From positions 27,358-91,357 of the forward strand of contig JALVUQ010000086.1 in NCBI GenBank assembly GCA_027035575.1: DNA of 64,000 bases. Direction: 5' to 3'. The notes beneath the pieces were generated by a model. That model saw only the letters and a program-made list of their open reading frames with translations, did not search any database and had not been told where the DNA came from. Of this stretch, positions 28,423 through 36,750 are shown one piece after another. A program made the position numbers and the translations under genes. This DNA is from Desulfurellales bacterium (GTDB lineage Bacteria; Campylobacterota_A; Desulfurellia; Desulfurellales; Hippeaceae). Position 1 is the first letter of the stretch, and the number at the start of each line of letters is the position of its first letter.

Positions 28423-28967
28423 AACGGTTCTATGACAACTCTATGCGGAATATGAAGCCTGTCAATATCAAACACGGCTTTTTTGTTGCATATTTTTTTG
28501 GCAAACAGCTCAACCGGCTTTCTCGTTTTTAAATTTATCACCTTAACAAACATAGCGTATCCTTTATACGTATATGCGTATGTACCGTAAATAAAGTAGT
28601 CAAAACCTTTTTGTGGTATTATTGTCGTATTTGAGTCGTTTTGCTTCAACCATTTGGAGTTATCTATAACCGTGGCATCAGCTTTGCAGACACTCCACAG
28701 CTTTGTTTTTAAATCAAAAGCAAGATATCGACCGTCTTGGGTTACCCTTTTGTTTAGGGTATCGATAAAGTTTCCTACGGCAATATCGGTAATATTGTCT
28801 TTACAAATCGCCACAGCTATGGAGTTCATAGTGCTTTCAAGGTTATCCATATAGGCAATTCTGTTTTTTATATCTATATTGTCACCAACGCTGAAAGGTT
28901 TAAGATTTACACAAGCTTCAAGCGCAACGCCGATAAGTATAATGAACAAAAAAACAAACTTCTTCAT
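28416..28967 (-). CDS. Lipoprotein, FlgO/LpoB-like by pattern
   Basis: 183 residues starting MKKFVFLFIILIGVALEAC, a clear signal with lipobox L-E-A-C. The mature part contains AICKDNITDIAVGNFIDTL and GFDYFIYGTYAYTYKG followed by VKVINLKTRKPVE, an arrangement seen in the FlgO/LpoB/CsgG-like lipoproteins (a nucleotide-fold-like beta sheet with a FxxGxY segment). Function is not determined. I choose the ATG at 28967 over one 15 bases upstream because the signal peptide then starts MKK and the promoter fits. It is the first gene of the long operon down to 17713. Confidence 0.65.
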   Translation of the reverse strand: MKKFVFLFIILIGVALEACVNLKPFSVGDNIDIKNRIAYMDNLESTMNSIAVAICKDNITDIAVGNFIDTLNKRVTQDGRYLAFDLKTKLWSVCKADATVIDNSKWLKQNDSNTTIIPQKGFDYFIYGTYAYTYKGYAMFVKVINLKTRKPVELFAKKICNKKAVFDIDRLHIPHRVVIEPLW

Positions 28968-28973
28968 AACTGA

Positions 28974-29002
28974 AAAATACAACGATACTCGATTGTAGTC
29001 AA
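28974..29002 (-). promoter_or_regulatory. Promoter at the head of the lysA-dap-purF operon, leaderless layout
   Basis: Minus-strand TTGACT (28997-29002), 17 bases, then TATTTT (28974-28979). Only six bases follow before the ATG at 28967 and no ribosome binding site is visible, so the mRNA probably begins at or beside the start codon. Confidence 0.55.
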
Positions 29003-29107
29003 GACAATAATACGAAAGAAGGGCTCAAATATAAAAATAAAATCGGGCAATTTTCTAACAATAAAAACCTCTCACTCCAAAAGCACTATTAAATTTACTA
29101 TACAGCC

Positions 29108-30175
29108 TTAGTAAATCGCCCTTAAATACTGCTTGGGTAAATCAACCCTGCAATTAAGAGTTTTTGCTGCGTGAATCGCCCAATACGGGTCATACAACAA
29201 TGCTCTTCCCAAAAAAACCGCATCAGCCTGGCAAGATGAAATAGTATGCTCAGCCTGATACGCATTGACAATCATACCTACACTTCCCGTTGGCAAACTC
29301 GTCTCTTTTTTTATCCTACTTGCAAATTCCGTTTGAAAACCGTAACTTTCCTTGACTTGGGCACAGCTTACAAGTCCGCCGCTGCTGACATCTGTAAAAT
29401 CAACCCCTACACTTTTCAGTTTCTTTACAAATTCTACAGACTGGTCTATATCCCAACCGCCATAAGCCCAATCCGATGCAGAAATCCTAACAAAAAGCGG
29501 CATATCATTCGGAATAATCTTTCTGACAGATTTTGCAACCTCAAGAGGAAACCTGCATCTGTTTTCAAAACTCCCTCCGTACTTATCGCTTCTTTTGTTG
29601 GATAAAGGCGATAAAAACTCGTGCAAAAGATAGCCGTGTGCCATATGAATTTCTACAAAATCAAACCCTGCTTCCACGCATCTAAGCGCTGCATTTTTGA
29701 AATGTTCAATAGTATTTTGAATATCGAGTTGAGTCATTGCTTTCGGAGTTTGGGATTTATCGTCAAATGGTATAGGGCTCGGCGCTACAATATCCCATCC
29801 GCCTTCTTTTTCACTTAAAGCCTTTCCGCCCATCCAAGGGACATCTCTTGAGCCTTTTCTGCCGGAATGAGCCAACTGTAAACCGATTTTACACTCGTAT
29901 CGTTTTACCGAATTAACCAAAATCTCAAGCGATTTCTTTTGTTCATCGTTCCAAATACCCAAATCAAACGGGCTGATTCTGCCGTTTGGTTCAACAGCCG
30001 TAGCCTCAAGAACTACCGCACCGACACCCCCGATAGCACGAGAAACATAGTGGATTTTATGCCATTCGTTAGCAAGACCGTCCGTTGCGGAATATTGACA
30101 CATCGGTGACATAAAAATCCTGTTTTTTACCTGCATTGCGCCTATCTTAATAGGTGAAAACAAAGAGCTCTCCAC
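29108..30175 (-). CDS. NADPH-dependent flavin oxidoreductase, Old Yellow Enzyme (YqjM class)
   Basis: 355-residue FMN barrel of the OYE family. Cys26 in MSPMCQYSA is the redox-sensing cysteine of the YqjM class, and AHGYLLHEFLSPLSN with the two substrate-binding His is diagnostic, as is RSDKYGGSFENRCRF. Such enzymes reduce activated C=C bonds and respond to electrophilic stress; the natural substrate is unknown. A GTG start at 30175 with GGAGG 5 bases upstream fits. It stands alone, with 140 bases to the next gene downstream. Confidence 0.92.
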   Translation of the reverse strand: MESSLFSPIKIGAMQVKNRIFMSPMCQYSATDGLANEWHKIHYVSRAIGGVGAVVLEATAVEPNGRISPFDLGIWNDEQKKSLEILVNSVKRYECKIGLQLAHSGRKGSRDVPWMGGKALSEKEGGWDIVAPSPIPFDDKSQTPKAMTQLDIQNTIEHFKNAALRCVEAGFDFVEIHMAHGYLLHEFLSPLSNKRSDKYGGSFENRCRFPLEVAKSVRKIIPNDMPLFVRISASDWAYGGWDIDQSVEFVKKLKSVGVDFTDVSSGGLVSCAQVKESYGFQTEFASRIKKETSLPTGSVGMIVNAYQAEHTISSCQADAVFLGRALLYDPYWAIHAAKTLNCRVDLPKQYLRAIY

Positions 30176-30312
30176 TTTTTCCTCCTTTTTTCACTAAAAA
30201 AGCAATTCTCAACACAAGTTTATACTCAATACTCTATCAAATTCAAGCAAACTAAAAAAGTCCGGAGTTTTAATCGTTCTAAAAATCCTTATAAAACAGC
30301 AGAATTGTTTTT

Positions 30313-31173
30313 TTACAGTCTTTTGACAACTATAACTATACGCCTGTTCACAGGGTCTTTCGGGCTTGTGCCGGGCATAGGTCTTGTATCGGCATATCCT
30401 ACCACACTGCTGAACCTGTCTTCGGAGACACCGTTTAATTCAAGCTCCTTCAAAGCAGCATTGGCTCTCATAGAAGACAAATCCCAGTTGGAAAATTTTG
30501 TTCCGACATAACTTGTGGCGTCTGTATGGCCCTCAATAACTATCTTATTTGATATTTGCCTTAGCTGCTTTGCAACCGCATCAAGAATTTCTTTTGCATA
30601 CGGCTCAAGTTCGGCAGAACCCGGAGCAAACATAGGTCTGTTATTTTTATCAAAAATAATTATCCTCAAGCCCTCTTCGGTTATCTCCATCTTTATCTGA
30701 TTTTTATACTTCAGCAGCTCTTTATTTTGGAATATCGTTCTTTTAATCTTTGTCATTAAGGTATAAAGGTTAAGCAAACTCTTCTGTTTACCCACACCGC
30801 CGCCGCTGTTTCTCAAAATCTTAGGTATAAGCCCCTTACCGTGAACTACCTTCTGCCTTTTTACCGTAGGCAGAGGCATTTCCGGCAGCTTTGTCGATAT
30901 GGTTAAACTTCTTGAACCGATATCAAAAACACCTTTTGAGGGAAGTTGTGTTGAGCCTTCCGTCAGAGAGGTTGCACCGGGGTTTGTGAAGTATGTTGAA
31001 AGCACTTTTCTTTGTTTGACATTAGTTGCCGCAATAAGCCACATAACAAGGAAAAACGCCATCATAGAGGTCATAAAGTCTCCGTATGCAACCTCCCAGG
31101 CGCTTCCTCCGCCTTCTTCACACTTCTTCTTTTTGCACTTTTTAACTATGCCGCCTTCGTTTTCTTCAGCCAT
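30313..31173 (-). CDS. motB: Flagellar motor stator protein MotB
   Basis: 286 residues. One membrane helix (about 33-50) starts at GDFMTSMMAFFLVMWL, whose Asp32 is the proton-binding residue of the stator. A C-terminal OmpA-like peptidoglycan-binding domain carries IVIEGHTDAT and ends VNRRIVIVVKRL. The N-terminus is cysteine- and lysine-rich (KKCKKKKCEE). It begins one base after motA ends. Confidence 0.95.
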   Translation of the reverse strand: MAEENEGGIVKKCKKKKCEEGGGSAWEVAYGDFMTSMMAFFLVMWLIAATNVKQRKVLSTYFTNPGATSLTEGSTQLPSKGVFDIGSRSLTISTKLPEMPLPTVKRQKVVHGKGLIPKILRNSGGGVGKQKSLLNLYTLMTKIKRTIFQNKELLKYKNQIKMEITEEGLRIIIFDKNNRPMFAPGSAELEPYAKEILDAVAKQLRQISNKIVIEGHTDATSYVGTKFSNWDLSSMRANAALKELELNGVSEDRFSSVVGYADTRPMPGTSPKDPVNRRIVIVVKRL

Positions 31174-31174
31174 A

Positions 31175-32020
31175 TTACTTACCTTTAACGGTTTGTTCGG
31201 CTAATTCAAAGTCCGGTCTTGACATCGGAGGAATGCTTTCTCTAACAGCCTCCATTGCTATAATAGGTGCATCACCCTTTGCTATGTATATTATCCCCGT
31301 TTTTAAAGCGGTCAGATATGCTATAAAATCTTCGTTTTTAAACTCGGCGTATTTAGCCATAGGACCGAATATTCCGTAGCATAAAAGCAATCCTAAAAAT
31401 GTTCCGGTCAAGGCTGCCGCAATATGTTCACCAATAACCAAAATGGAGCCTCCCAAAGCACCCATTGTCAAAATAACGCCCATAACGGCTGCGACGATAC
31501 CCATACCGGGCATAGATTCAGCCAGAATGCCTACCATTTTTGGCGGTGCCGATATCTCTTTTTCTATCGCCTCTATATTGCCGTCCAGTATTTCATCAAG
31601 CTTTTCCACTTCAATACCGGTAACCACATTTCTCAAAGCATCAATCAACAGGTTTCTGGCATCTTTATTTTTCAGAAAGAAAGTAGCCTCCTGCATAATT
31701 GGCGACGACTCAGGGTCATCAACTATAGCTTCAAGAGAGAGTATTCCGTCTTTCCTAACCTTGGTGGAAAGTCCGTAAATAATCTTTAAAAGTTCGAGGT
31801 AGTTCTTTTTATTGTAAGGGTCGGGCTTTGCGACACCCATTATAACCTTGAAAGCCCCTTTTAGGGCATTTGGCGATGCACTTGCCAAAAGCATACCGAA
31901 AAATGCACCAAGCAAAACAATATATTCACCAATTTGTATCAATACGAGTGGGTTACCGCCTTCATAAACAAAAGCGCCCACAACAGCAGCCAAGGTAAAG
32001 ATAATACCTACAGCGTTCAT
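31175..32020 (-). CDS. motA: Flagellar motor stator protein MotA
   Basis: 281 residues with four membrane helices and the cytoplasmic loop that contacts FliG. The family pattern AESMPGMGIVAAVMGVILTM (helix 3) and the conserved Pro/charged loop residues are clear. MotA and MotB form the ion-driven stator, here most simply proton-type. GGAGGTGAT directly precedes the ATG. No other flagellar genes are nearby, as is usual for motAB. Confidence 0.95.
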   Translation of the reverse strand: MNAVGIIFTLAAVVGAFVYEGGNPLVLIQIGEYIVLLGAFFGMLLASASPNALKGAFKVIMGVAKPDPYNKKNYLELLKIIYGLSTKVRKDGILSLEAIVDDPESSPIMQEATFFLKNKDARNLLIDALRNVVTGIEVEKLDEILDGNIEAIEKEISAPPKMVGILAESMPGMGIVAAVMGVILTMGALGGSILVIGEHIAAALTGTFLGLLLCYGIFGPMAKYAEFKNEDFIAYLTALKTGIIYIAKGDAPIIAMEAVRESIPPMSRPDFELAEQTVKGK

Positions 32021-32056
32021 ATCACCTCCGCAAGACTTTCAAGCTCTTACATCACT

Positions 32057-32083
32057 AATAATCGGTCGTTTTGCCGGATTATT
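32057..32083 (-). terminator. Hairpin between paaK and motA
   Basis: AATAATCGG (32057-32065) pairs with CCGGATTATT (32074-32083) with one bulged G around an 8-base loop. It begins 4 bases after the paaK stop on the minus strand. No T-tract follows, so it may be a weak terminator or an mRNA-stabilising 3' hairpin separating the ior-paaK and motAB transcripts. Confidence 0.4.
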
Positions 32084-32086
32084 TAA

Positions 32087-33361
32087 CTATTTGTTTCTTT
32101 TATCTATAACTCTGACGGCTTTACCTGCCGGCCTTTCAATTGTTCCTTCGGGAACTATCTGAATATTACAATGAAAACCAAGGAAATCATACAGTTCGTT
32201 GCCCAATCTTTCAAGCTCCTCGTGCTTAAACCCGTTTCTCCTTTCGGCAATTATTGTCATAGCGCCCTTACCTTTAACCTTCTCAAGCACGATGTTGTAG
32301 TAGGGCGTTAAATTTTTATACTTCATCAAAATACTCTCAATTTGAGACGGATAAAAATTAACCCCTTTAACTTTAAACATATCGTCCGTTCTGCCCTTTA
32401 ACCTGTCAACTCTTAAATGCGTTCTTCCGCAATCGCATTTATCCCTTGATACTATTTTTGTTATATCCCTTGTTCTGTACCTCAAAAGCGGCAGTCCTTC
32501 ACGCGTAAGTGTTGTTATCAACATTTCGCCCTCTTCTTTGTCTTCAACAACTTCAAGGGTTTCAGGGTTGACAATTTCGACTATGTAGTGGTCTTCCCAA
32601 ATATGAATGCCGTTTTTAGCCTCACAATCTATTCCCATTCCAACGCCGCCCGTTTCCGTCATTCCTATTATGTCAAACGTGTTTACGTTCATCTCCTCTT
32701 CTATTCTCTCTCTTAATTCGTTGCTCCAGGTCTCCGCACCGAGAATCGCAACCTTTAAGTTTGTTTTTTTGAAATCAAAATCTATCTCTTTTGCAACCTC
32801 CATCAACCTCAAAGGATAAGAAGCTATTGCGCAGATAGCCGTTGTTGAAAGTTCATCCATAAACTTCAATTGAAGCCTGGTTCTTCCCGCCCCTATCGGA
32901 ATAATAAAAGCGCCTATCTTTTCGGCTCCGTAGTGAAAACCGAATCCGCCGTTAAAAAGACCGAAAGACGGCGTTATCTGTATTCTATCCCTGCCTGTCA
33001 CTCCGGCCGCATAATAACATCTCGCCATTATCTCTCCCCACTGCTCAATATCTTTCTTAGTCATAGCATTGATAATAGGTGTTCCGGTTGTGCCTGAGCT
33101 CATATGCATTCTATACCATTTTTCATCATCAACAACTATATGCTTAAAGGGGTAGGCTTTTCTTAGTTCGTCCTTTTCAAGAACGGGAATTTTTCTTATA
33201 TCTTCAAGGGTTTTTATATCTTCAGGTTCAATATCTTTATACTTATCTTTAAAAATTGAGCCTGAATTTTTTATTGTTTTTAACGTATTTTTTAAACCTT
33301 CAAGCTGAAGCTTCTCAAGCTCTTCTCTTGGCATTGTTTCCATCTTCTTATTAAAAATCAT
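32087..33361 (-). CDS. paaK: Phenylacetate-CoA ligase family protein
   Basis: 424-residue adenylate-forming enzyme. The P-loop-like SSGTTGTP, the GMTETGGVGMG motif, LRYRTRDITK and the C-terminal domain from FKVKGVNFYPSQIES match PaaK. It activates aryl acetates (phenylacetate, indoleacetate) with ATP and CoA. Linked to iorA-iorB by 4-base overlap, it probably works with their product aryl-CoA; it could run in reverse to conserve ATP from arylacetyl-CoA. That direction is inference from analogous anaerobic systems. Confidence 0.9.
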   Translation of the reverse strand: MIFNKKMETMPREELEKLQLEGLKNTLKTIKNSGSIFKDKYKDIEPEDIKTLEDIRKIPVLEKDELRKAYPFKHIVVDDEKWYRMHMSSGTTGTPIINAMTKKDIEQWGEIMARCYYAAGVTGRDRIQITPSFGLFNGGFGFHYGAEKIGAFIIPIGAGRTRLQLKFMDELSTTAICAIASYPLRLMEVAKEIDFDFKKTNLKVAILGAETWSNELRERIEEEMNVNTFDIIGMTETGGVGMGIDCEAKNGIHIWEDHYIVEIVNPETLEVVEDKEEGEMLITTLTREGLPLLRYRTRDITKIVSRDKCDCGRTHLRVDRLKGRTDDMFKVKGVNFYPSQIESILMKYKNLTPYYNIVLEKVKGKGAMTIIAERRNGFKHEELERLGNELYDFLGFHCNIQIVPEGTIERPAGKAVRVIDKRNK

Positions 33362-33816
33362 TTTACCCCCTCATAAAAAGCTTTAATATTTTTATCAGGC
33401 ATTTTAAAAGCACTCAAAACACCTACAGCATCTTTTCTATCAAATATATTCTGTTTTTTAAAGAACTTTCCCAAAATAAACGAATTTGCAAAACGAATAT
33501 CCCCGAATTCCTTCAAAATCTTTACTTTATCATCGTCTTTTAAAAGGATAATCCCTTCGGGCGATTTAACCAAATTAAGAGCATAATCATAATAAAGCCT
33601 CTCCAAAACTATGCAAAAATCCGCCTCTTTCTGCGGAATATACGGGCTTGCACCCTCCCCTATTTTCATATATATCTCAACGAGTCCGCCTTTTTTTGCC
33701 ATTCCGTGAATCTCTGTGGACTTAACCGTCAAGTTTTTATTAATTGCAACCCGAGCCAAAATTTTTGACAGGGAGATGGCTCCCATACCGCCTACTCCGA
33801 GAATAACAAGCTTCAT
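33358..33816 (-). CDS. iorB: Indolepyruvate:ferredoxin oxidoreductase, beta subunit
   Basis: 152 residues beginning MKLVILGVGGMGAISLSKIL with the gamma-type domain pattern of 2-oxoacid:ferredoxin oxidoreductases, including STEIHGMAKKGGLVE. It pairs with IorA to convert aryl pyruvates (from Trp, Phe, Tyr transamination) to aryl acetyl-CoA, reducing ferredoxin. At 152 residues it is shorter than most IorB proteins (about 190-200), the loss being at the C-terminal half. It overlaps iorA and paaK by 4 bases each. Confidence 0.88.
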   Translation of the reverse strand: MKLVILGVGGMGAISLSKILARVAINKNLTVKSTEIHGMAKKGGLVEIYMKIGEGASPYIPQKEADFCIVLERLYYDYALNLVKSPEGIILLKDDDKVKILKEFGDIRFANSFILGKFFKKQNIFDRKDAVGVLSAFKMPDKNIKAFYEGVK

Positions 33817-35612
33817 TCTTTAACCTTTATCGCACCTAACGGGCAGGAAACAACACATTGACCGCAGTTTATGCAGGTTGATCGGTCTATCTCCACCACC
33901 GAATCTTTAAAAATCAGAGAAGGACACTCAAAGTTGTCTATGCAAACCTTGCAGCCCTCACACATATCCTTATCAACAAAAACTTTTTCAAACCTTATGT
34001 TTTCCTTCAACCCCTCTTTTGTATAAACACAAGGGTGTTTAAGAATTACCACAGCCGGTTTACTGCTTTTTAAAATGTACTCTTTGGCTTTGGAAAGAAT
34101 GTCCGTTACACTGTCAATATTATAGGCATCCTCGGTTTCTACAAACTCAACACCGACACCTTTTACCACATTTTCTATTCCTACGGCGTTTGCCGTGTTG
34201 TTGTACGAGTCTGTTTTATCTTGAGGAGTTTTTTGATTTCCGGTCATAGCAACCGTCGCATTATCCAAAATCACAAGCAAAAAGGATGCCCGATTATGGA
34301 TTGCATTTACCAAAGGAGTTATGCCGGAATGAAAAAATGTGGAATCCCCTATCGTCGCAACAACAGGCATTTTACTGCCAAAGGTTGAAAAAGATTTGTC
34401 AAACCCGAAAGCAAACGACACGCTCGCACCCATACAGTGAACGGTGTCAACGGCTTTCAAATTCAAACCCAGAGTATAGCAGCCTATATCTCCCGTATAT
34501 ATTGCTTTATTTTTAAACACCTTTTTTATCGCATAAAATGCGCTTCTATGACCGCAACCCGGACACAAGGAAGGCCTTTTAAAGGGCGGAGCAACAATAC
34601 TTTTTTCTTTTCTTTCTTTAATAATCCCACATTTAAAAAACAGCTCCTTTATAACATCAAGAGTCAACTCACCCTCGTTTGGCACAAAACCATTCAATCT
34701 GCCCGACACGTTTTCTCTGTTTTTTACCTGCATTTCAATAACGGGGTAGCTCTCCTCAATAACCAAAATATTTGAATGACCGCCTATCTTTTTTTGCAAA
34801 TTATCGAAATTTATAGGGTATGGCATATCAAATTTGATAACCTTTACAACACCTTCAAGATTATATTCTTCAACAATATCGCATATATAAGCAAAACTTA
34901 CGCCGCTTGTAATAATAAGAAAATCACCGTCAAAGTACTCTTTAAAATCGTTTTTCTGTCTGATTTTCTCTATTTTTTCATTCAAAGTTTTATGCAAAAG
35001 ATATCTAAAGTGCGGCGTTGCAGCAAATCTATCCGTATTTTTGTTAAAATTAACTGCCGTATCGTCTTTAAAGTTAAATTCACCTGTTTCTATATCTTCC
35101 CTTGAGTGAGAAATTCTTGTTGTCGTTCTGAGCATAACCGGAATTTCAAACTCTCTGCTTAAATTAACGGCATCTTTTGAAAACTCATAAGCCTCTTTGG
35201 GGGTGGATGGGTCTAAAACCGGAATTTTTGCAAAAAATGCCAGGAAACGTGAATCCTGTTCGGTTTGGGAGGAGTGCGGACCGGGGTCATCTGCACTAAC
35301 AACAACCAATCCTCCCGGCGTTCCCACAATTGCCGTATTCATAAACGGGTCCATCGCCACATTCAAGCCTACCTGTTTGAATGTCACGGCACTTTTAATG
35401 TTTGCATAACTTGCAGCCGTAACCTCTTCCATAGCCGATTTCTCATTAACAGACCACTCGAAATATGCGTTTATCTTGTATTTTCTTTTTAACTCGATAG
35501 CCGTCGGCAGTATCTCGCTTGAAGGAGTTCCGGGATAACCGCTGATGAATCTAACCCCAGCTTCAACAAGCCCGAATGCTATCGCCTCGTTGCCAGACAA
35601 AAATAGTTTCAT
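33813..35612 (-). CDS. iorA: Indolepyruvate:ferredoxin oxidoreductase, alpha subunit
   Basis: About 599 residues. The N-terminal half is the pyrimidine-binding-like domain (FISGYPGTPSSEILP). The middle contains the thiamine diphosphate domain with RPSLCPGCGHRSAFYAI and GDIGCYTLG, GDSTFFHSG. The C-terminus has two [4Fe-4S] motifs, CEGCKVC and CINCGQCVVSCPLGAI. Electrons pass to ferredoxin. I start at the ATG at 35612, beginning MKLFLSGNEAIAFG as in relatives; the in-frame TTG at 35639 lies too near the promoter. This is the first gene of the iorA-iorB-paaK operon. Confidence 0.93.
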   Translation of the reverse strand: MKLFLSGNEAIAFGLVEAGVRFISGYPGTPSSEILPTAIELKRKYKINAYFEWSVNEKSAMEEVTAASYANIKSAVTFKQVGLNVAMDPFMNTAIVGTPGGLVVVSADDPGPHSSQTEQDSRFLAFFAKIPVLDPSTPKEAYEFSKDAVNLSREFEIPVMLRTTTRISHSREDIETGEFNFKDDTAVNFNKNTDRFAATPHFRYLLHKTLNEKIEKIRQKNDFKEYFDGDFLIITSGVSFAYICDIVEEYNLEGVVKVIKFDMPYPINFDNLQKKIGGHSNILVIEESYPVIEMQVKNRENVSGRLNGFVPNEGELTLDVIKELFFKCGIIKERKEKSIVAPPFKRPSLCPGCGHRSAFYAIKKVFKNKAIYTGDIGCYTLGLNLKAVDTVHCMGASVSFAFGFDKSFSTFGSKMPVVATIGDSTFFHSGITPLVNAIHNRASFLLVILDNATVAMTGNQKTPQDKTDSYNNTANAVGIENVVKGVGVEFVETEDAYNIDSVTDILSKAKEYILKSSKPAVVILKHPCVYTKEGLKENIRFEKVFVDKDMCEGCKVCIDNFECPSLIFKDSVVEIDRSTCINCGQCVVSCPLGAIKVKE

Positions 35613-35643
35613 AAATTTCCCGCTTTCACTTTTTTCCAAGCCA

Positions 35644-35671
35644 ATTATTACAAAATATGCTTTTTTTTCAA
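35644..35671 (-). promoter_or_regulatory. iorA operon promoter
   Basis: Minus-strand TTGAAA (35666-35671), 16 bases, AATAAT (35644-35649). Transcription would start near 35637, giving a leader of about 25 bases to the ATG at 35612. Confidence 0.5.
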
Positions 35672-35706
35672 GTTAAATCTTAACAGAACAGTTTATAGGT
35701 TGAGTC

Positions 35707-35783
35707 GCTGAGTTGGTGAGTAGTGAGTAGTGATTTGTGTGTAGCCAACATTGAGTGGCGGATGGTGGTTAATGATTGGTTGA
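35707..35783 (+). repeat. Degenerate GGTTRGT-type repeat, left of the IS remnant
   Basis: Text such as GGTGAGTAGTGAGTAGTGAT and GGTGGTTAATGATTGGTTG belongs to the same G/T-rich heptamer family seen around the rml genes. It lies just outside the left inverted end of the decayed IS, and the copy at the right side is in the opposite orientation. Confidence 0.6.
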
Positions 35784-35789
35784 CAAATA

Positions 35790-36684
35790 GCACAACATCG
35801 TGGACTGAAATAATATCACTAAATTGGTATAACATCGTGAACTCCATTTAAAGAATTTTAAATGGAAACTCTATAATAAAATTTTATTCTTTGAAAATTT
35901 TCAGTTTATGCTCTTCCGTAAGAACTACTCCCAGCACATAATGATACATCAGTTCTTCCGGCACAGGGAATGAGAGGCAAAATAGATTGAACTTCAAATC
36001 ACTTCTTATAAAACGGATAATGCAGATTTGACCTTCTTCAATCTCAATTTCACCTTGCGGCATCTGATAATCTTCCGGTAAAATATGCCAAGGATGTCCA
36101 TATTTCTTCATAGCTTCCATCGGCGTCATACCATTTTGAGAACTGTAATGATATGTCTGATTATAGATATCATAGAAAGTTGAAGCACTTTTTTAATCCT
36201 TCGATGTTTTTGTATTTTTTCTTTAAAACAGCTGATTGAAAAGTCTTGTTAAAATGTTCCACAATTCCATTTCTCCGGGGCTCTTTTACGGGGATAAAGA
36301 CAGGAGTAACACCAAGTGAGAGGCATAAACGAATAACTTTGCCAAAGGCGTTTGGCATGCGTAAGCTCCCCCAAAAAGAAATCTAATTGTCCATTTGCAG
36401 GAAATTCGATATACCGGCGACTTTCCGGAAATTTATTAGATTGCCATATGTTGATTGCGCTAGTAGGTTATCTTGTGTAATAACTTGGGCTAAGTGGGCA
36501 TCTTTAAAGATTATCGTATGTCAAAAATAACTTTGTCCACCTTCCGAATAGCACAATCCAAGAGCTCGATAGCCCTTTAAAGCAGTTTTTCTTTTGAGTT
36601 TGACATAAATATTCTCCTTTTTTTAATTTCAGGAGAATATTTAGCAAAAATTTATTTACATTAAAATTGTACACGATGTTGTGC
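35790..36684 (-). mobile_element. Decayed IS481-like insertion sequence with 13-bp inverted ends
   Basis: The perfect inverted pair GCACAACATCGTG (35790-35802) and CACGATGTTGTGC (36672-36684) bounds an 895-bp segment holding a broken integrase-type transposase on the minus strand. A further AACATCGTG lies inside at 35831. A perfect 9-bp hairpin, CCATTTAAA/TTTAAATGG (35844-35865), follows the transposase stop. I see no convincing target-site duplication. The element cannot move by itself, since its transposase is interrupted several times. Confidence 0.75.
35884..36606 (-). pseudogene. IS481-family transposase, multiply disrupted
   Basis: The gene starts at the ATG at 36606 with GGAGA upstream and reads MSNSKEKLL then a stop, RAIELLDCAIRKVDK and further stops. 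The integrase core is recognisable in pieces: QMDN, a TAG stop (36383-36385), then GKVIRLCLSLGVTPVFIPVK and RRNGIVEHFN. A frameshift near 36178 separates KKCFNF from YDIYNQTYHYSSQNGMTPME and the C-terminal 82 residues. The total span (723 bp) is shorter than an intact IS481 transposase, so there is probably also an internal deletion. Not functional. Confidence 0.8.
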
Positions 36685-36689
36685 AAGCT

Positions 36690-36750
36690 CTCAAAAAACC
36701 CCTAAATCCAATATCCTAACCTCTAACCACCATTCACCAGTCACCAATCA
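36690..36750 (-). repeat. Degenerate heptamer repeat, right of the IS remnant
   Basis: Read on the minus strand this stretch is TGATTGGTGACTGGTGAATG followed by GTGGTTAGAGGTTAGG and GGATTTAGGGG, a mix of the GGTTRGT and GGATTTR families in the orientation opposite to the left-hand copy. Its first three bases are the stop codon of the chemoreceptor gene. Confidence 0.55.

Noticed and set aside
24843..28967. Lysine riboswitch for the lysA-dap operon
   Set aside because: Gene boundaries overlap or are under 20 bases throughout, and the lead gene appears leaderless, leaving no room for the aptamer.
35790..36684. Target-site duplication of the IS remnant
   Set aside because: The bases just outside the two inverted ends (AAATA left, AAGCT right) do not match.
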